A DNA stretch of 64,000 nt from Uranotaenia lowii (Eukaryota; Arthropoda; Insecta; Diptera; Culicidae), in the NCBI RefSeq assembly GCF_029784155.1, contig NC_073691.1, positions 125,240,714 to 125,304,713 on the forward strand, given 5' to 3'. Both the position numbers and the translations under genes were made by a program. The notes under the pieces were generated by a model. It did not search any database. It had not been told where the DNA came from and was given only the letters and a program-made list of their open reading frames with translations. Shown piece by piece: positions 35,966 to 48,090 of the stretch (its first letter is position 1; the number at the start of each line of letters is the position of its first letter).

Positions 35966-36741
35966 GGATCATATATACCCGGATTACTATTTTGGCGGTT
36001 TCTTCAAAACTTCTGAATTTTCAAAAATTATATCATTTTGAAATCGTATACATTATCACACTTAAAAAAAATATATCAAAATTTTGTGTTGGTGTTAGGC
36101 CGAAAGACAAAATGGTCAAAAAAGATGGCGTTTTTAACAAAGATCATGACCATCCCAGTTGAAATTATGAAATTTCAGCAAAACTTTAGCTGATGTGAAG
36201 ATTTATTTAAAGTAAAAAAAATTTTAGGACTCGATGTCATATTCCTAGTAACACAGATTTAGCTGACTAGTTTTATTATGGTTTTTTGGTGCATCTAGTT
36301 CATGACGGTTGAACTATGGTCATGCAAAATGCTTATATTCTTGAACCGACCATATGTTAACAGATAGTTTTGAAAACGCTAACCTAAAGCTTTTATTGAA
36401 CATACTGCTTTAGTTCTTTTAAAAAAGTTATGAATGCTCTGTTTAAACTATAATAAAACACAAACTTAGAGGTCCAATCTTTCTTTTGTATGTTCTATAA
36501 TAGCACTCAGTGCTTGATTATTAAACCGCCATAAAACTTAGTGACAGTTCCCGATCAAGATGTCAAAACAGGACACGCTCAGGTTAGATAACACATATTT
36601 GAATTGGAATTTGCATTTATACACATTTTTGATAAGTTAAGTGTGCTGGTTTTGAGTTATAATAAAAATATATATAAATATATACAAATCAGTGGAAACT
36701 TCAAATTACTGGAAGTGGTATGAATATCTCTACAACATGAG

Positions 36742-39474
36742 TAGGGGAAAGGTTTCCTAAATGGGCCTATCGGGTTAAATGACCCTACGGCTGTTTGATG
36801 AAATGGCTGACTAGACAACTTATCTGACCAATGCATTTCGAGGGTGATACGCTTAGAACATAAGGCATGAAAGAATTTTATGAATTTATAAACTCAAAAA
36901 AATTTAAAAAATCATTCAAGGTTTTGATGTAATATTTCGACTTTTAAAAATTATACGTAAAGAAGCTTAAAACAAAAACTAGGATGGTTTTTGTTTCTTA
37001 CTCAAATAAACTTAAGAAATTAAACATATTTCAGCTTTTGTGGAGGTTTAATAATGATTATATAGTGGAATAATAGAGTGTTTTTGTATGCCCCCATCAT
37101 GTTTGTAAAATGCCTCAATCCTAAAATAACAGATTAAATAGAATAAATAGATGATTTTTATCATTGAACCTTCAAATCTTAGCTCTGAATAACATCTTAA
37201 GAGAGAATTGAAGATCTAAAAACAGATTTGATAAAGTTTTTCTCATGGATGAACTGCCTCCATAGTATGGCAACCCTAACTTTCGTTTTATTCCATAAAA
37301 TTATAATATACGTAGATTTTAATAAAACTTCAGCTTTGTCGTACGGAAATTATTACATTCTAGCAGTTTCAATGAAATTATACGGAAATATTGCCCAAAA
37401 AACAGAAATTTTGTTCAAAACATAAATAGGCGCATTTAGCCCGCACGGTTTGAGGTTCGGCATTTTAGACAACACTTATAATCAAATCGTTTTCTCGGAA
37501 ACAGAAGAAAATTTAAACATAAAAACGATTCCAGTGTATAAAAAACAGATGCCTGCACACTAGGGTGTCCCAAAATTGCATAACTTCTGGGAATCTGGGG
37601 GCTCACCCTCCAAATGGTATATTATGATGTGCAGAACAAACTTTTGTATGGGGCCGACTAAAAAAAATCATGTTTAGAGGTTCCGCAAGCGCGATCTTTA
37701 AAAAAAGTCCACTTTCAAAAGATTTGATTTTAAATAAATTCTGGGTCCAAAAATTTTCATAAAGTTTATATATTTTATATTTTTTTAATTTTGTTTGAGT
37801 TAAAAACTACTCGTAAAAAATACAAAATGAACCAAATTTGCATCAAAATGTAAAACTAGCAAGCTATTTTCAAGAAAAAAAATTTTTTGATCCAAAAATT
37901 TAGAATTCAACTGACCAAAATGTGTACCAAGCGTAGAATATTTTTAATACGAATGCCATCAAAAGATGCGGATTTTTGTGCACTTAAACTTTGCTGAACA
38001 AAACATGTGGTTTGTATCAACGTGTGAACAGCTATTCACGATTTAATGCTTAACAAAAATCACAATTTAGGATATTTTTTATTTAATTTATCAAATTTGT
38101 CTTAATAAATACCTACTTTAAAATCAAAATACTTGCAAAAAAAGACTTTGATGGTTTAAAGGAGTCATCAGAAGGCCATATGCCGAATTTGAGCAGAATC
38201 GGACAACAGGAAGGGGTTGCACTGAATCTCAAGTATGAAAGGGATTCTGAGACATAGTGTTCTAAAGAAGCATAAAAAACTGGTTTTTCATCATACATTT
38301 TTGTCTTTACCAATCGATTGCTTGATTATAAAGGTTTTATTAAAATTTTAACTAAGTCTAACATTTCACTTGAAGACTGCAACTCGATTGGACTTAAAAC
38401 GAAAAAGTTATGGCTGTTTCAAGATTGTATTTTTGTGGCAAATTGTCGTTTAACACACAATGAGTACTTTTTACTCATTGCGTTTTACAGGACAATTTGT
38501 AACCAAAATACAATCATTGAACAGCCATAACTTTTTTGTTTTAAGTCCAATCGAGTTGCAGTCCTCAGGTGAAATGTTAGTCTTAATTTAAATTTTAATA
38601 AAACTTACATAATCAAGCAATCGATTGGTAAAGACAAAAATGTATGATGAAAAACCAGTTTTTTATGCTTCTTTAGAACACTATGTCTCAGAATCCCTTT
38701 CACACTTGAGATTCAGTGCAACCCCTTCCTGTTGTCCGATTCTGCTCAAATTCGGCATATGGCCTTCTGATGACTCCTTTAAACCATCAAAGTCTTTTTT
38801 TGCAAGTATTTTGATTTTAAAGTAGGTATTTATTAAGACAAATTTGATAAATTAAATAAAAAATATCCTAAATTGTGATTTTTGTTAAGCATTAAATCGT
38901 GAATAGCTGTTCACACGTTGATACAAACCACATGTTTTGTTCAGCAAAGTTTAAGTGCACAAAAATCCGCATCTTTTGATGGCATTCGTATCAAAAATAT
39001 TCTACGCTTGGTACACATTTTGGTCAGTTGAATTCTAAATTTTTGGATCAAAAAATTTTTTTTCTTGAAAATAGCTTGCTAGTTTTACATTTTGATGCAA
39101 ATTTGGTTCATTTTGTATTTTTTACGAGTAGTTTTTAACTCAAACAAAATTAAAAAAATATAAAATATATAAACTTTATGAAAATTTTTGGACCCAGAGT
39201 TTATTTAAAATCAAATCTTTTGAAAGTGGATTTTTTTTAAAGATCGCGCTTGCGGAACCTCTAAACATGATTTTTTTTAGTCGGCCCCATACAAAAGTTT
39301 GTTCTGCACATCATAATCTACCATTTGGAGGGTGAGCCCCCAGATTCCCAGAAGTTATGCAACTTTGGGACACCCTACTGCACACGTGTATATAGTTTTT
39401 GTACACACATTCGATGTGATATTTGATTAAATCAGTGTTCTGCTTAATAGGCGCGTATAGCCCGCTCCTCCCCT
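36742..39474. mobile_element. Possible older element enclosing the palindrome
   Basis: TAGGGGAAAGG at 36742 and TCCTCCCCTA at 39465-39474 are inverted. Both sit beside gcccgt/gggcctat words (aataggcgc near 37424 and 39450). Flanking TGAG occurs on each side. Supports, weakly, a 0.9 kb element into which the 1.8 kb palindrome inserted. Confidence 0.35.
37561..39377. mobile_element. Palindromic foldback element, 1.82 kb
   Basis: Exact 8-bp duplication CTGCACAC (37553-37560 and 39378-39385). The ends are TAGGGTGTCCCAAAATTGCA and, from the right, TAGGGTGTCCCAAAGTTGCA. The two halves are near-perfect reverse complements over about 900 bp each, meeting near 38467 at a small gtactttttactc turn. The mirrored frames at 38113-38313 (minus) and 38625-38825 (plus) read almost the same peptide purely because of the symmetry. 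Two further, partial copies lie at 54273 and 54828. The 8-bp size suggests hAT-driven movement. Confidence 0.92.
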
Positions 39475-39479
39475 ATTGA

Positions 39480-41345
39480 GTGAAAGGGCCAAAACAGTAG
39501 GATTTTTTTTTGCTTGACGCCGTCATTGATCCAAGATGGCGGCTTCCACTTTGATTTCCAAAGCTGTAATTTTCTGAAAATATCATGAAACCTTCACATA
39601 TTAGGTGAAAGTGATAAACGAGTAGAAGTCGAATTTCGCTGTCCGTCGTCATCTTAAATTCCAGGATGGCGGCTATAACTCAACTTGAAAATACTTTCAA
39701 TAACTGAAAATCGCATAAAACTCTTACAATATGAGTATTAGTTGAAAGAGATCAACCAGTAGAAGTCTAATTTCGTTATCTGACGCCATCTTGAAATTCT
39801 AGATGGCGGCTTAAGTTAAGCTTTAAATGTTGAAAATGTCTTAAAATCGCATGAAATCCCAACAATATTGGTATTTGGTTAGATGGCTAAACGAGTAGAA
39901 GTCGAATTTCACTATCTAACGCCATCTTGAAATAAAAAAAGACGGCTTCCCCTGAACTTTAAAATGCTGTTTTTCACTGAAAATCAAATGAAACCCCCAC
40001 AATATGAGTACTGAGAGAAAGAATTAAGCTAATAGAAGTCAAATTTCACTATCCGACGCCATAAAGAAATCCAAGATTGCGACTTCTGCTGAACTTTCAA
40101 ATGCTGTAAATGACTTAAAATCGTATGATACTCCCACAATATGGGTATTGGCTAAAGGGCTAAACTGAAAGTCGAATTTCGCTATCAGACGCCCTCATAA
40201 AATCCAAGATGGTGGCTTCCACTGAACTTTAAAATGCTGTTAATCAGTGAAAATCACATAAAACTCCCACAATATGGGTATTGGGTGAATGGAATTTTGC
40301 TACCAGATGCCATCTTGAAAGCCAACATGGCGGCTTCTGCTGAACATTAAAATAATTTTAATTACTGAAAATCAAATAAGATTCCCACTATATGAGTATT
40401 GGATGGAAGAAATAACTAGAAGAAGTCGAATTTGGCTACCGGAAGCCATCATTAATCAAAGATGGCGGCTTTCACTTTTCTTATTAAAGCTATAAATTAC
40501 TGAAAATCTAATAAAACTTCCACAAAACGGGGTATAAGGTGAAAAGGCTAAACGAGTAGAATTCGAATTTAGCTATCTGACGGCATCTTGAAATTCAAGA
40601 TGGTGGCTTTCGGTGAACTAAATGCTTGAAATGACAAAAAATGCATTAATCCGTAACTATATGGGTACTGGTTGAAAAGGCTAAGCTAAACAATCTTGGC
40701 TTTCAAGATGGTAACGGACAACGAAATTCGACTTCTAACCGTGTAGCCCTTTCACCCAAATCCCGTATTGTGTATTGTGTGTATCATGAGATTTTCAGTA
40801 ATTTACAGCTCTGAAAAGAATAGTGAAAGTCGCCATCTTTTTATGTTTGGGAATCGACTGGTTGTTGCTTTTTTTTCTTGGGAAATTCAGGCTTTCAGTA
40901 TTTTTAAGAGTGAAAACGATTTTTGTTTTATGTATGCAACGTTTCAATCCGTTGGACCTTCTTCAGGGACCAAACAGTGTCGTTTTCGCTCTACAGTAGA
41001 ACGCAGGCCGAAATTTCCCAAGAAAAAAGCCGCCATATTGGATTGATGCTGGCGTCAGATAGCGAAGTCTTCTAGTTTAATCCTTTCTCTCAATACTTAT
41101 AATGTAGGTTTTTCACGCGGATTTCAGTAGTTAAAAAAGTTCGGTGGAAGCCGACATCTTAGATTTCAAGATGGCGTTTGATAGCAAACTTCGACTTCTA
41201 CTCGTTAAGTCCTTTCACCCAGTACAAATATTGTTGGGGTTTCATGAGATTTTCACAACATTTTAAAGTTCAACGGAAGCCAGCATATTGCATTTTAAGA
41301 TGGCGTCAGACAAGGAAATTCGACTTCAATTCATGGGTTATTCAC
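39480..41345. repeat. Decayed satellite of about 130-bp units with an orientation switch
   Basis: From 39500 to about 40690 the same unit recurs roughly nine times. Its words are cgccatcttgaaat, aagatggcggcttc, a tgaaaatcacatgaaa block, caatatgggtattgg, and aacgagtagaagtcgaatttcgctatctgac. From about 40690 the words appear as reverse complements (gaaattcgacttct, cctttcaccca, catgagattttca) up to about 41330. Units are clearly diverged. A separate 160-bp inverted-repeat insert (40868-41030) sits in the reversed half. Confidence 0.9.
40868..41030. mobile_element. Short inverted-repeat insert in the satellite
   Basis: TTTTTTCTTGGGAAATTCAGGC (left, near 40870) is matched by gcaggccgaaatttcccaagaaaaaa (right, to 41030) in reverse. 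MITE-like, about 160 bp; target duplication not resolved. Confidence 0.55.
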
Positions 41346-42220
41346 AACCAATCTCTTTTCATTCAAAAAATCTATCCTCATTATCTGTACTAATGATGAA
41401 CAACTCAGAAATGAGGAACTCATCCGTAAGTTGGTTGGCGTGTAGTTGGTTGGCTTGCGAGATAAACGTCAAATTTTAGCTTTTTATGTGGCTCTCATAA
41501 AACCATTATAAAACTAATTAGCCATTTAATTTACAATAAAAAAGCTATTAAGCATTAAATTGACTAACGCCATATTGATGGATTCACAATGATTCACAAA
41601 TATTTTTTTCAGGCTTATTTTCCATCAATTCCATCCTGATAGACCATTATGGTTGCTGAAAAAGAAAACTCCGAAAAATCACAGATTCGAAAAAAAAACA
41701 AAAATTGCTTAATAGCTTTTTAAAAGTTTTAGTGACCATCATTGATGATCAGCAATGATCGGTCATGATCGGTCTAGGATAGGGCCAAATAGATTTTGGC
41801 TTTATTAGAGTCCAGGTGATGTTATAGCTTTTTTTGAAGAATAATGATATAGTCCTAATGAGATTTATCTGACCTTAACAAAGCTAAAACTGTTACTTGG
41901 GATGTCATAAATAGAAATATAAGAAAAAATTAAAAACCATTGATTTTTATCTTGAAAACCCTTTTTTCTACTGAATAAATAGCTTATGTTTATAAAAATG
42001 GACTGATAAATTATTTAATCTATAAAAACATGAAAACCAATGGAAACTAACTAAATTTAATGTTTTATAAAATGTTTATTAAATAAAGTACATAAAGAAC
42101 AGTACGAAAAACATACAACACGAGATTTCAAAAATTCGCTGAGCCGTTTTCAATATAAAATGGATTGAATGTGCAGATTTCATATTTTTGAGTTATTTAT
42201 AATATTATTTGAAAATTAAT
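41346..42220. other. Non-coding AT-rich DNA
   Basis: Nothing recognisable beyond short local repeats (tgatcagcaatgatcggtcatgatcggt near 41750). Confidence 0.5.
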
Positions 42221-42430
42221 CTTATGATTATAATTTTAATGGCATGTGCGGCGGAATGAAAACTAGAGAGAATTTATTTTATAGAATTTGAAAGAAAGGT
42301 GGATAGACAGGCATTAGTGCGCCAGTAGAAGAAAGCTTGATAGGTGTTGAAATTTTAGGCTAGAGGGCATGTTGATGAAAAGCTCCCATGAATTGCTCCC
42401 GCCTTTGCTCTGCATTAGCTAACTATAGCT
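42221..42430 (-). repeat. Left arm of a 5.9-kb inverted-repeat pair
   Basis: Reverse complement of 47895-48090, from TATGATTATAATTTTAATGG through GTGCGGCGGAATGAAAACTA to the GCTCCCATGAATTGCTCCCG block. Related to, but diverged from, the three inner copies at 43985-45283. Confidence 0.85.
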
Positions 42431-42606
42431 TAGCTTGTTTGACTACTCATATCCACCTTAAATCGTAGAACTCGAAGTGCGCTGAACTATTTTCTAAAAA
42501 TACGGTAATTCATTGTGATAAACTTTGTTAATATCTTTTTTTCCATGCACTTCGAATTCCACAATCGCTGGCGTGGCTTAGCAGAACAAGTTCCACATCG
42601 CCAATG

Positions 42607-42848
42607 GTTGCTACTCCGTGATTGATCGAGCCCATCAATTTTGTACAAAGTCCAAAAGAATGGTGCTTGGGATTAGCAGTACATTCTCGATGTACAAAAC
42701 TGATGCTCTCCCTTTTGTAAAATGATCAATAACGGCGCCGGCCACGTCCTAGTAGTCAATGGGGATAAAAGGAAGGAAAGTTAGTAAGATACTCTTCAGG
42801 TTCAACTAGCAACCTCTCATCCCTGAATACTAAAAAAAAAAAAAAAAA
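42607..42848 (+). repeat. Dispersed repeat, copy 2, with A-tail
   Basis: Same family as 6795-7012 (shares GTTGCTACTCCGTGATTGA and GGCGCCGGCCACGTCCT). Ends in a run of 17 A at 42832-42848, as expected for a SINE or LINE 3' fragment. No A- or B-box pair was identified. Confidence 0.75.
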
Positions 42849-43970
42849 TTTGAAATAGTCAGAAACAGAGATAAGATAGTATCACCCACTATGGAAACCG
42901 TCTGTACGTCTGCGAATCTATATTCAAGTATCTCAGGAAGGAATTTTGTTAGTAAATGAAAGGTATAGACCAGGATCCATTTTGGTTAATGGTGCAGTCT
43001 TTTTTTACCTTTTTTTACTTCTAGACATTCCCTTTGGAATTTCCTATTTTGATATCTACGAGACATTGCATTATTTATTATCCAAACAAAATAAGGAGAT
43101 GCTTCATTTATCCATTTTTTATTGATCTAGCTGGATTCCCTTGTTGTTTTCCTGTTTGTGACCCTTGCTGTTATCTACGATACGTCCCGTGCTCAAACTA
43201 TAGACTTAATATTCTTAAAGAATTCATTTCAGTTAATTTGCTTCGTTCTCCAACGATCTCGATTCAGAAAAAAAAAATCTTGTGAACTGAATCCAGAGTC
43301 AGAACTCAAAATATTCACACGAAATACTATTTTATTTAATGCAATTTCAAGCTTATGAGTGATTTTTTTTTTCAGAACCACTCTCTGAATTTAATTGATT
43401 TTCTAAGTTGGAAATGAGTTATTTATTCTTAAATTTATTGTTGGTTTATTATTTTCAACAGTAAGCTATTGTATTGAGACTTGAAATTGATTTATTCATT
43501 CTATTTTAAACGTTACGGTAAGGAAGAATTGTAATCCCAAATAGGTATATATTTATTTATATTTTTGTTTATAACTAACGATTGATTCGATGAACTAACA
43601 CTTTCTGTGTGTTTTTCTACTAGAATTCAATTTTTGAGTAGCTATTAATGTTTTAATTAATGTGGTGTTAAATAAAAAACCGTATTTTCTTATCTTTGAA
43701 TAATAAAATGATCTTTTGTTTTCTTTGGTTATATTCTCTTAAATTACTGTTTAGTGTTGTGATAATTGGGAGTATTTTTTTCATGGTTCATTAACCACTA
43801 TGTGACTTTGACAATTATGGTTTGTATTTTTAAATATTTTTTAGAAGACAATTATTTTCCTATGAAGCTCATGTAATTTGGATTCTGTAATCTAAGTGGT
43901 ATGGTTATGCTATTATTAAACGAATGATTTTTCAAGACTTTTTCAAGAATCTAAAAATAATGCATATTTA
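42849..43970. other. Non-coding AT-rich DNA
   Basis: No gene or bounded repeat recognised. Confidence 0.5.
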
Positions 43971-43984
43971 TCAATATAATAATA

Positions 43985-44777
43985 GGTTGATGATAAGTTT
44001 TAATCGCCGATAAATTTATTAATTTAATATGTTCATTGACACGTGCGGCGAGATGAAACGCTAGGTAGAAGAATTTGTAAAGGCATGAAGAATAGGCGGA
44101 TAGGCAAGCATCAGATGAGCTTCGTAGGATAAAGTTTGGATAGGTGTTGAAACTGTAAGTCTAGGGCATTTTTATTGGAAAGCATGAAAGTGTGGTGGTA
44201 CGCCTTTGCCGTACAACAGACTACTCTGTATAGGAAGCGTGATCGACTTTTGATCAACACATTCCTAAACACAGCAGGCCAGTTGGACTGTGTACTGTCA
44301 ATACACAGTCAGGCAAAAACGTAGCACCACACCGACTTACATGTGCTTTCTTAGATGCGCACCCGATACTAGCGATGATTGCAATTTCGCTAGAATCGGG
44401 TGCGCATCTAAGAAAGCACATGTAAGTCGGTGTGGTGCTACGTTTTTGCCTGACTGTGTATTGACAGTACACAGTCCAACTGGCCTGCTGTGTTTAGGAA
44501 TGTGTTGATCAAAAGTCGATCACGCTTCCTATACAGAGTAGTCTGTTGTACGGCAAAGGCGTACCACCACACTTTCATGCTTTCCAATAAAAATGCCCTA
44601 GACTTACAGTTTCAACACCTATCCAAACTTTATCCTACGAAGCTCATCTGATGCTTGCCTATCCGCCTATTCTTCATGCCTTTACAAATTCTTCTACCTA
44701 GCGTTTCATCTCGCCGCACGTGTCAATGAACATATTAAATTAATAAATTTATCGGCGATTAAAACTTATCATCAACC
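43985..44777. repeat. Perfect-looking inverted repeat, two arms of about 390 bp
   Basis: Left arm 43985-44376 and right arm 44397-44777 appear identical as reverse complements, from GGTTGATGATAAGTTTTAAT to the GCGCACCCGAT block. The spacer is about 20 bp (ctagcga...tcgctag, itself a short palindrome). The mirrored frames at 44254-44472 and 44290-44508 are symmetry artefacts. Confidence 0.95.
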
Positions 44778-44924
44778 AATAATTTGACAAAAAAAGGGGG
44801 GTTAATAAATGGGAATAAACAAATTACGATTCACTTAGATAATTTTCGCAAAGTAGGGACGCCGAGTAGATAAAATGTGAAATATCAACAAGTAGCAACT
44901 ACTCTAAGCGAAACCCAAAAATTG

Positions 44925-45283
44925 CAATCATCGCTAGAATCGGGTGCGCATCTAAGAAAGCACATGTAAGTCGGTGTGGTGCTACGTTTTTGCCTGACTG
45001 TGTATTGACAGTACACAGTCCAACTGGCCTGCTGTGTTTAGGAATGTGTTGATCAAAAGTCGATCACGCTTCCTATACAGAGTAGTCTGTTGTACGGCAA
45101 AGGCGTACCACCACACTTTCATGCTTTCCAATAAAAATGCCCTAGACTTACAGTTTCAACACCTATCCAAACTTTATCCTACGAAGCTCATCTGATGCTT
45201 GCCTATCCGCCTATTCTTCATGCCTTTACAAATTCTTCTACCTAGCGTTTCATCTCGCCGCACGTGTCAATGAACATATTAAA
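44925..45283 (+). repeat. Third copy of the arm, direct to the right arm
   Basis: Starts gcaatcatcgctagaatcgg, which matches the left arm beyond the symmetric part. It then runs identically to the right arm until ...catattaaat, where it is cut short. It is followed by CAATATAATAATAG, which also stands directly before the left arm (43973-43986 area). Confidence 0.93.
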
Positions 45284-45298
45284 TCAATATAATAATAG

Positions 45299-47764
45299 CA
45301 GTCATTTGGTAACAGAGATGTAGAAGATAAATAAATGTTTTTAATTTCATAAATACACTAAAAAATTGAAATGTCCAAAAGTTAATGAAAAGTTACAAAC
45401 TTGTCGAAATATCGAAATAAATACATCCTTCTGAAATCAAAGGTACCGGAAAATCCGGCCATACCGATGAGACAGCCGTAATTGCACGGTTATGAAATAT
45501 AAAAGAGATAAGCACTAGTTTTTTCGTCTTTCTTATTAAAAACGCGGAAATTTTCATTCATATGTTGAGCTGGAAATTAGAAGAGACTTTGTTCCTTTGA
45601 CCAAAACCCTTACCTGAAAGAAAATTATTTATAAATCTCTTTGAAAACCATGAACGGGTGTCATACGACTCAACTGGGTTTGAGCTGTTCGGTTCTTACT
45701 TCAATTTACGCCTCAACTTCAGATCATTTTGATTATAGATGGATATAAATCATATGAAACATTATCACTACGAACATATTGTACTTTTTAAATTCTCGCT
45801 TAAATCTCTCCATTAATAATACGAAACCGAAAAAATATTTTTAAAGACATAACTTTCAGTGACCTAAAATCGGATTCATCTTTTTTGTGTTTCATAAAAA
45901 AAAACTCTGGTGAATTTGATAAAACTAAACTTTAAGCTACCGTGATAATAAATTGATTCCGCGTTAGTTATTAAATGAACAATAGTCTTTCAGTTGCATT
46001 GATGTTTGTTGTTGTTGCAGTACGTTTATTTTTTATTTTTTTTGTTAGTTTATTTTCTAAACATTTTTGAACATTTTTTGGGATATGAGCATGTGGATTT
46101 GAACAAATGATTATTATTATAATCAATTATCGATTTTTTTTGTAATGTAAAAATTTGTAATTCGATCAGTAAAAGTTAAGTTGTAAGATAATGAAAATAA
46201 ATAATCTTTGTTCATTTCATTTTATAATTTGTATTGCTGTGATATATTTTCATTCAAAGACTAACTTTTGAAATAAATGTTCTTTGATTTCAAATTGTGT
46301 GCAAACAACTATTATAAAATTATTCTCATATTATTGTAATGGTTTTTTATGATAGAGATAAATTATTTGTTGGTTTCAATGAGGATTAATTTTTATGGAA
46401 CTTAATCAGTGTCTTTTACCAAAAGATTTATCACAAAAAGAAGCACCTCATGAAAAATATACTCTGTGTTGAGTATGGGGCTTGAATTTCAAATGTGAAT
46501 TAGTTCTATTAGCTGATTTCAAATTGTTTAAGGTCGTTTTTGAACTAGATGTGTAAAGGTTATAAATGCAAGAGAAGCACTGTTATTCAACTAATGACAA
46601 ACGAAGTGAACTAATACTATAGACTGATTGACCTAAAATGATTTCTGGAAATTTGTTACTATTAAAAAACTTAAAATAAAATTGATAAGATTGAAAATTC
46701 ATATTTTATACTTGGAATAGTTCAAAGCCTGATTTTATCTTCATGTTTGGAAAGAAGTTCAAAAGTTCACAACTAAAACAATTGGCATTCAACACTCCAC
46801 AACCTACCTGCTTCTTCAATTCTCAGCTCAAATATATTAACGCCAGGGCTCGTTCCTATCCTGCCCTAAGCTGTCCTTTCTCGGAGTAACGGACCTCTAA
46901 GACGGTATTAAAAATCTTTTCATTTTGATCTGCACAGTCGTTTAAAGGAATCTATCGACTTTGTTTACATTTGAAATCGAAATCTTGAGAGCTAACGAAG
47001 TACCGAAGATTGTTATTGTTAGAGATTGTGAAAGACAACAAAAGTAGATATCTTTTTAAGCACTTTTGCATTAAAATTTGGAATTTTTATATTTGCTTTC
47101 AAAATGAAGTTTTGAAAAATTTTGAGAATAATTTACACATTCAAATTATTCCATCAGTATAAATGTAAATGACTAATTTCAGAACATATATTAAGCCGCC
47201 GGTCTTTGTTTATCTATAATCTTCAGACGAAAGGTCTTTCGAGATGCGCCCATGCAGCAAAAAAGTTGCCAAACTAAGAAGTATACACTGAAAGTTCTTT
47301 GACACTAAATTGATTTGGATGTTATAATTTTCCAATAGAAAAATATTTTTTACAATTAAACGTTACCTTATGTGCAAATTTAGGCGTATCTGAGTAAAAT
47401 CCTTCCGCTATCTATAAATCTCTTTTTGTTTAAGTATCTATACTTCCACTTTTTCCTTGTTTTTATATAACATTTTAATGTTTTTGATTTTAAATTTTGT
47501 AACATCTCAGTGCAGACTAATAAAAAACATGCTTCAAGGGCTTCGGCTGATTTGCTTGTCGAATTTTCGCTGATCATTGAAATCTAAAATTGGAAGACCT
47601 TACCGATATTCCGCAATTCCTACTTTGAAAACACTATTTTAATACACAAAAACTTTATCTCGAGCAATTCCACTACTTTTTTTTTAGTAATCAACACTTC
47701 TAAATCACCGAAAATTTAAAATAAGGCAGCACATTCAAAATTCTTCAACTGTTCAGCAGTGTTG
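45299..47764. other. Non-coding AT-rich DNA between inverted arms
   Basis: No coding signal recognised. 46840-46920 is slightly GC-richer (gctgtcctttctcggagtaacgg) without a match I can name. Confidence 0.45.
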
Positions 47765-48090
47765 CCAAAAAACCTCTGCTCCCGCCTTTGCTCTGCATTA
47801 GCTAACTATACATGAGAAACCCAGAAAGAGAATTCCCATGTATAGCGAGCCCAATGGTTTGAGAGCGTGTTTTCACGCACACTTCAAACGAGCAAAGGCG
47901 GGAGCAATTCATGGGAGCTTTTCATCAACATGCCCTCTAGCCTAAAATTTCAACACCTATCAAGCTTTCTTCTACTGGCGCACTAATGCCTGTCTATCCA
48001 CCTTTCTTTCAAATTCTATAAAATAAATTCTCTCTAGTTTTCATTCCGCCGCACATGCCATTAAAATTATAATCATACAAATTACGGCGA
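47765..48090 (+). repeat. Right arm of the 5.9-kb inverted-repeat pair
   Basis: Inverted relative to 42221-42430. It contains an internal inverted pair, GCTCCCGCCTTTGCTC (47770) and GAGCAAAGGCGGGAGC (47899). The left member and its continuation TGCATTAGCTAACTATA also occur in the left arm, but in direct orientation. This indicates an inversion across the internal pair. Outer homology ends at TAATCATA on both sides. Confidence 0.83.

Noticed and set aside
38113..38825. Two near-identical 66-residue frames on opposite strands
   Set aside because: They are mirror images caused by the palindromic element at 37561-39377, with no coding motif.
44254..44508. Two near-identical 72-residue frames on opposite strands
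   Set aside because: Symmetry artefact of the inverted repeat at 43985-44777.
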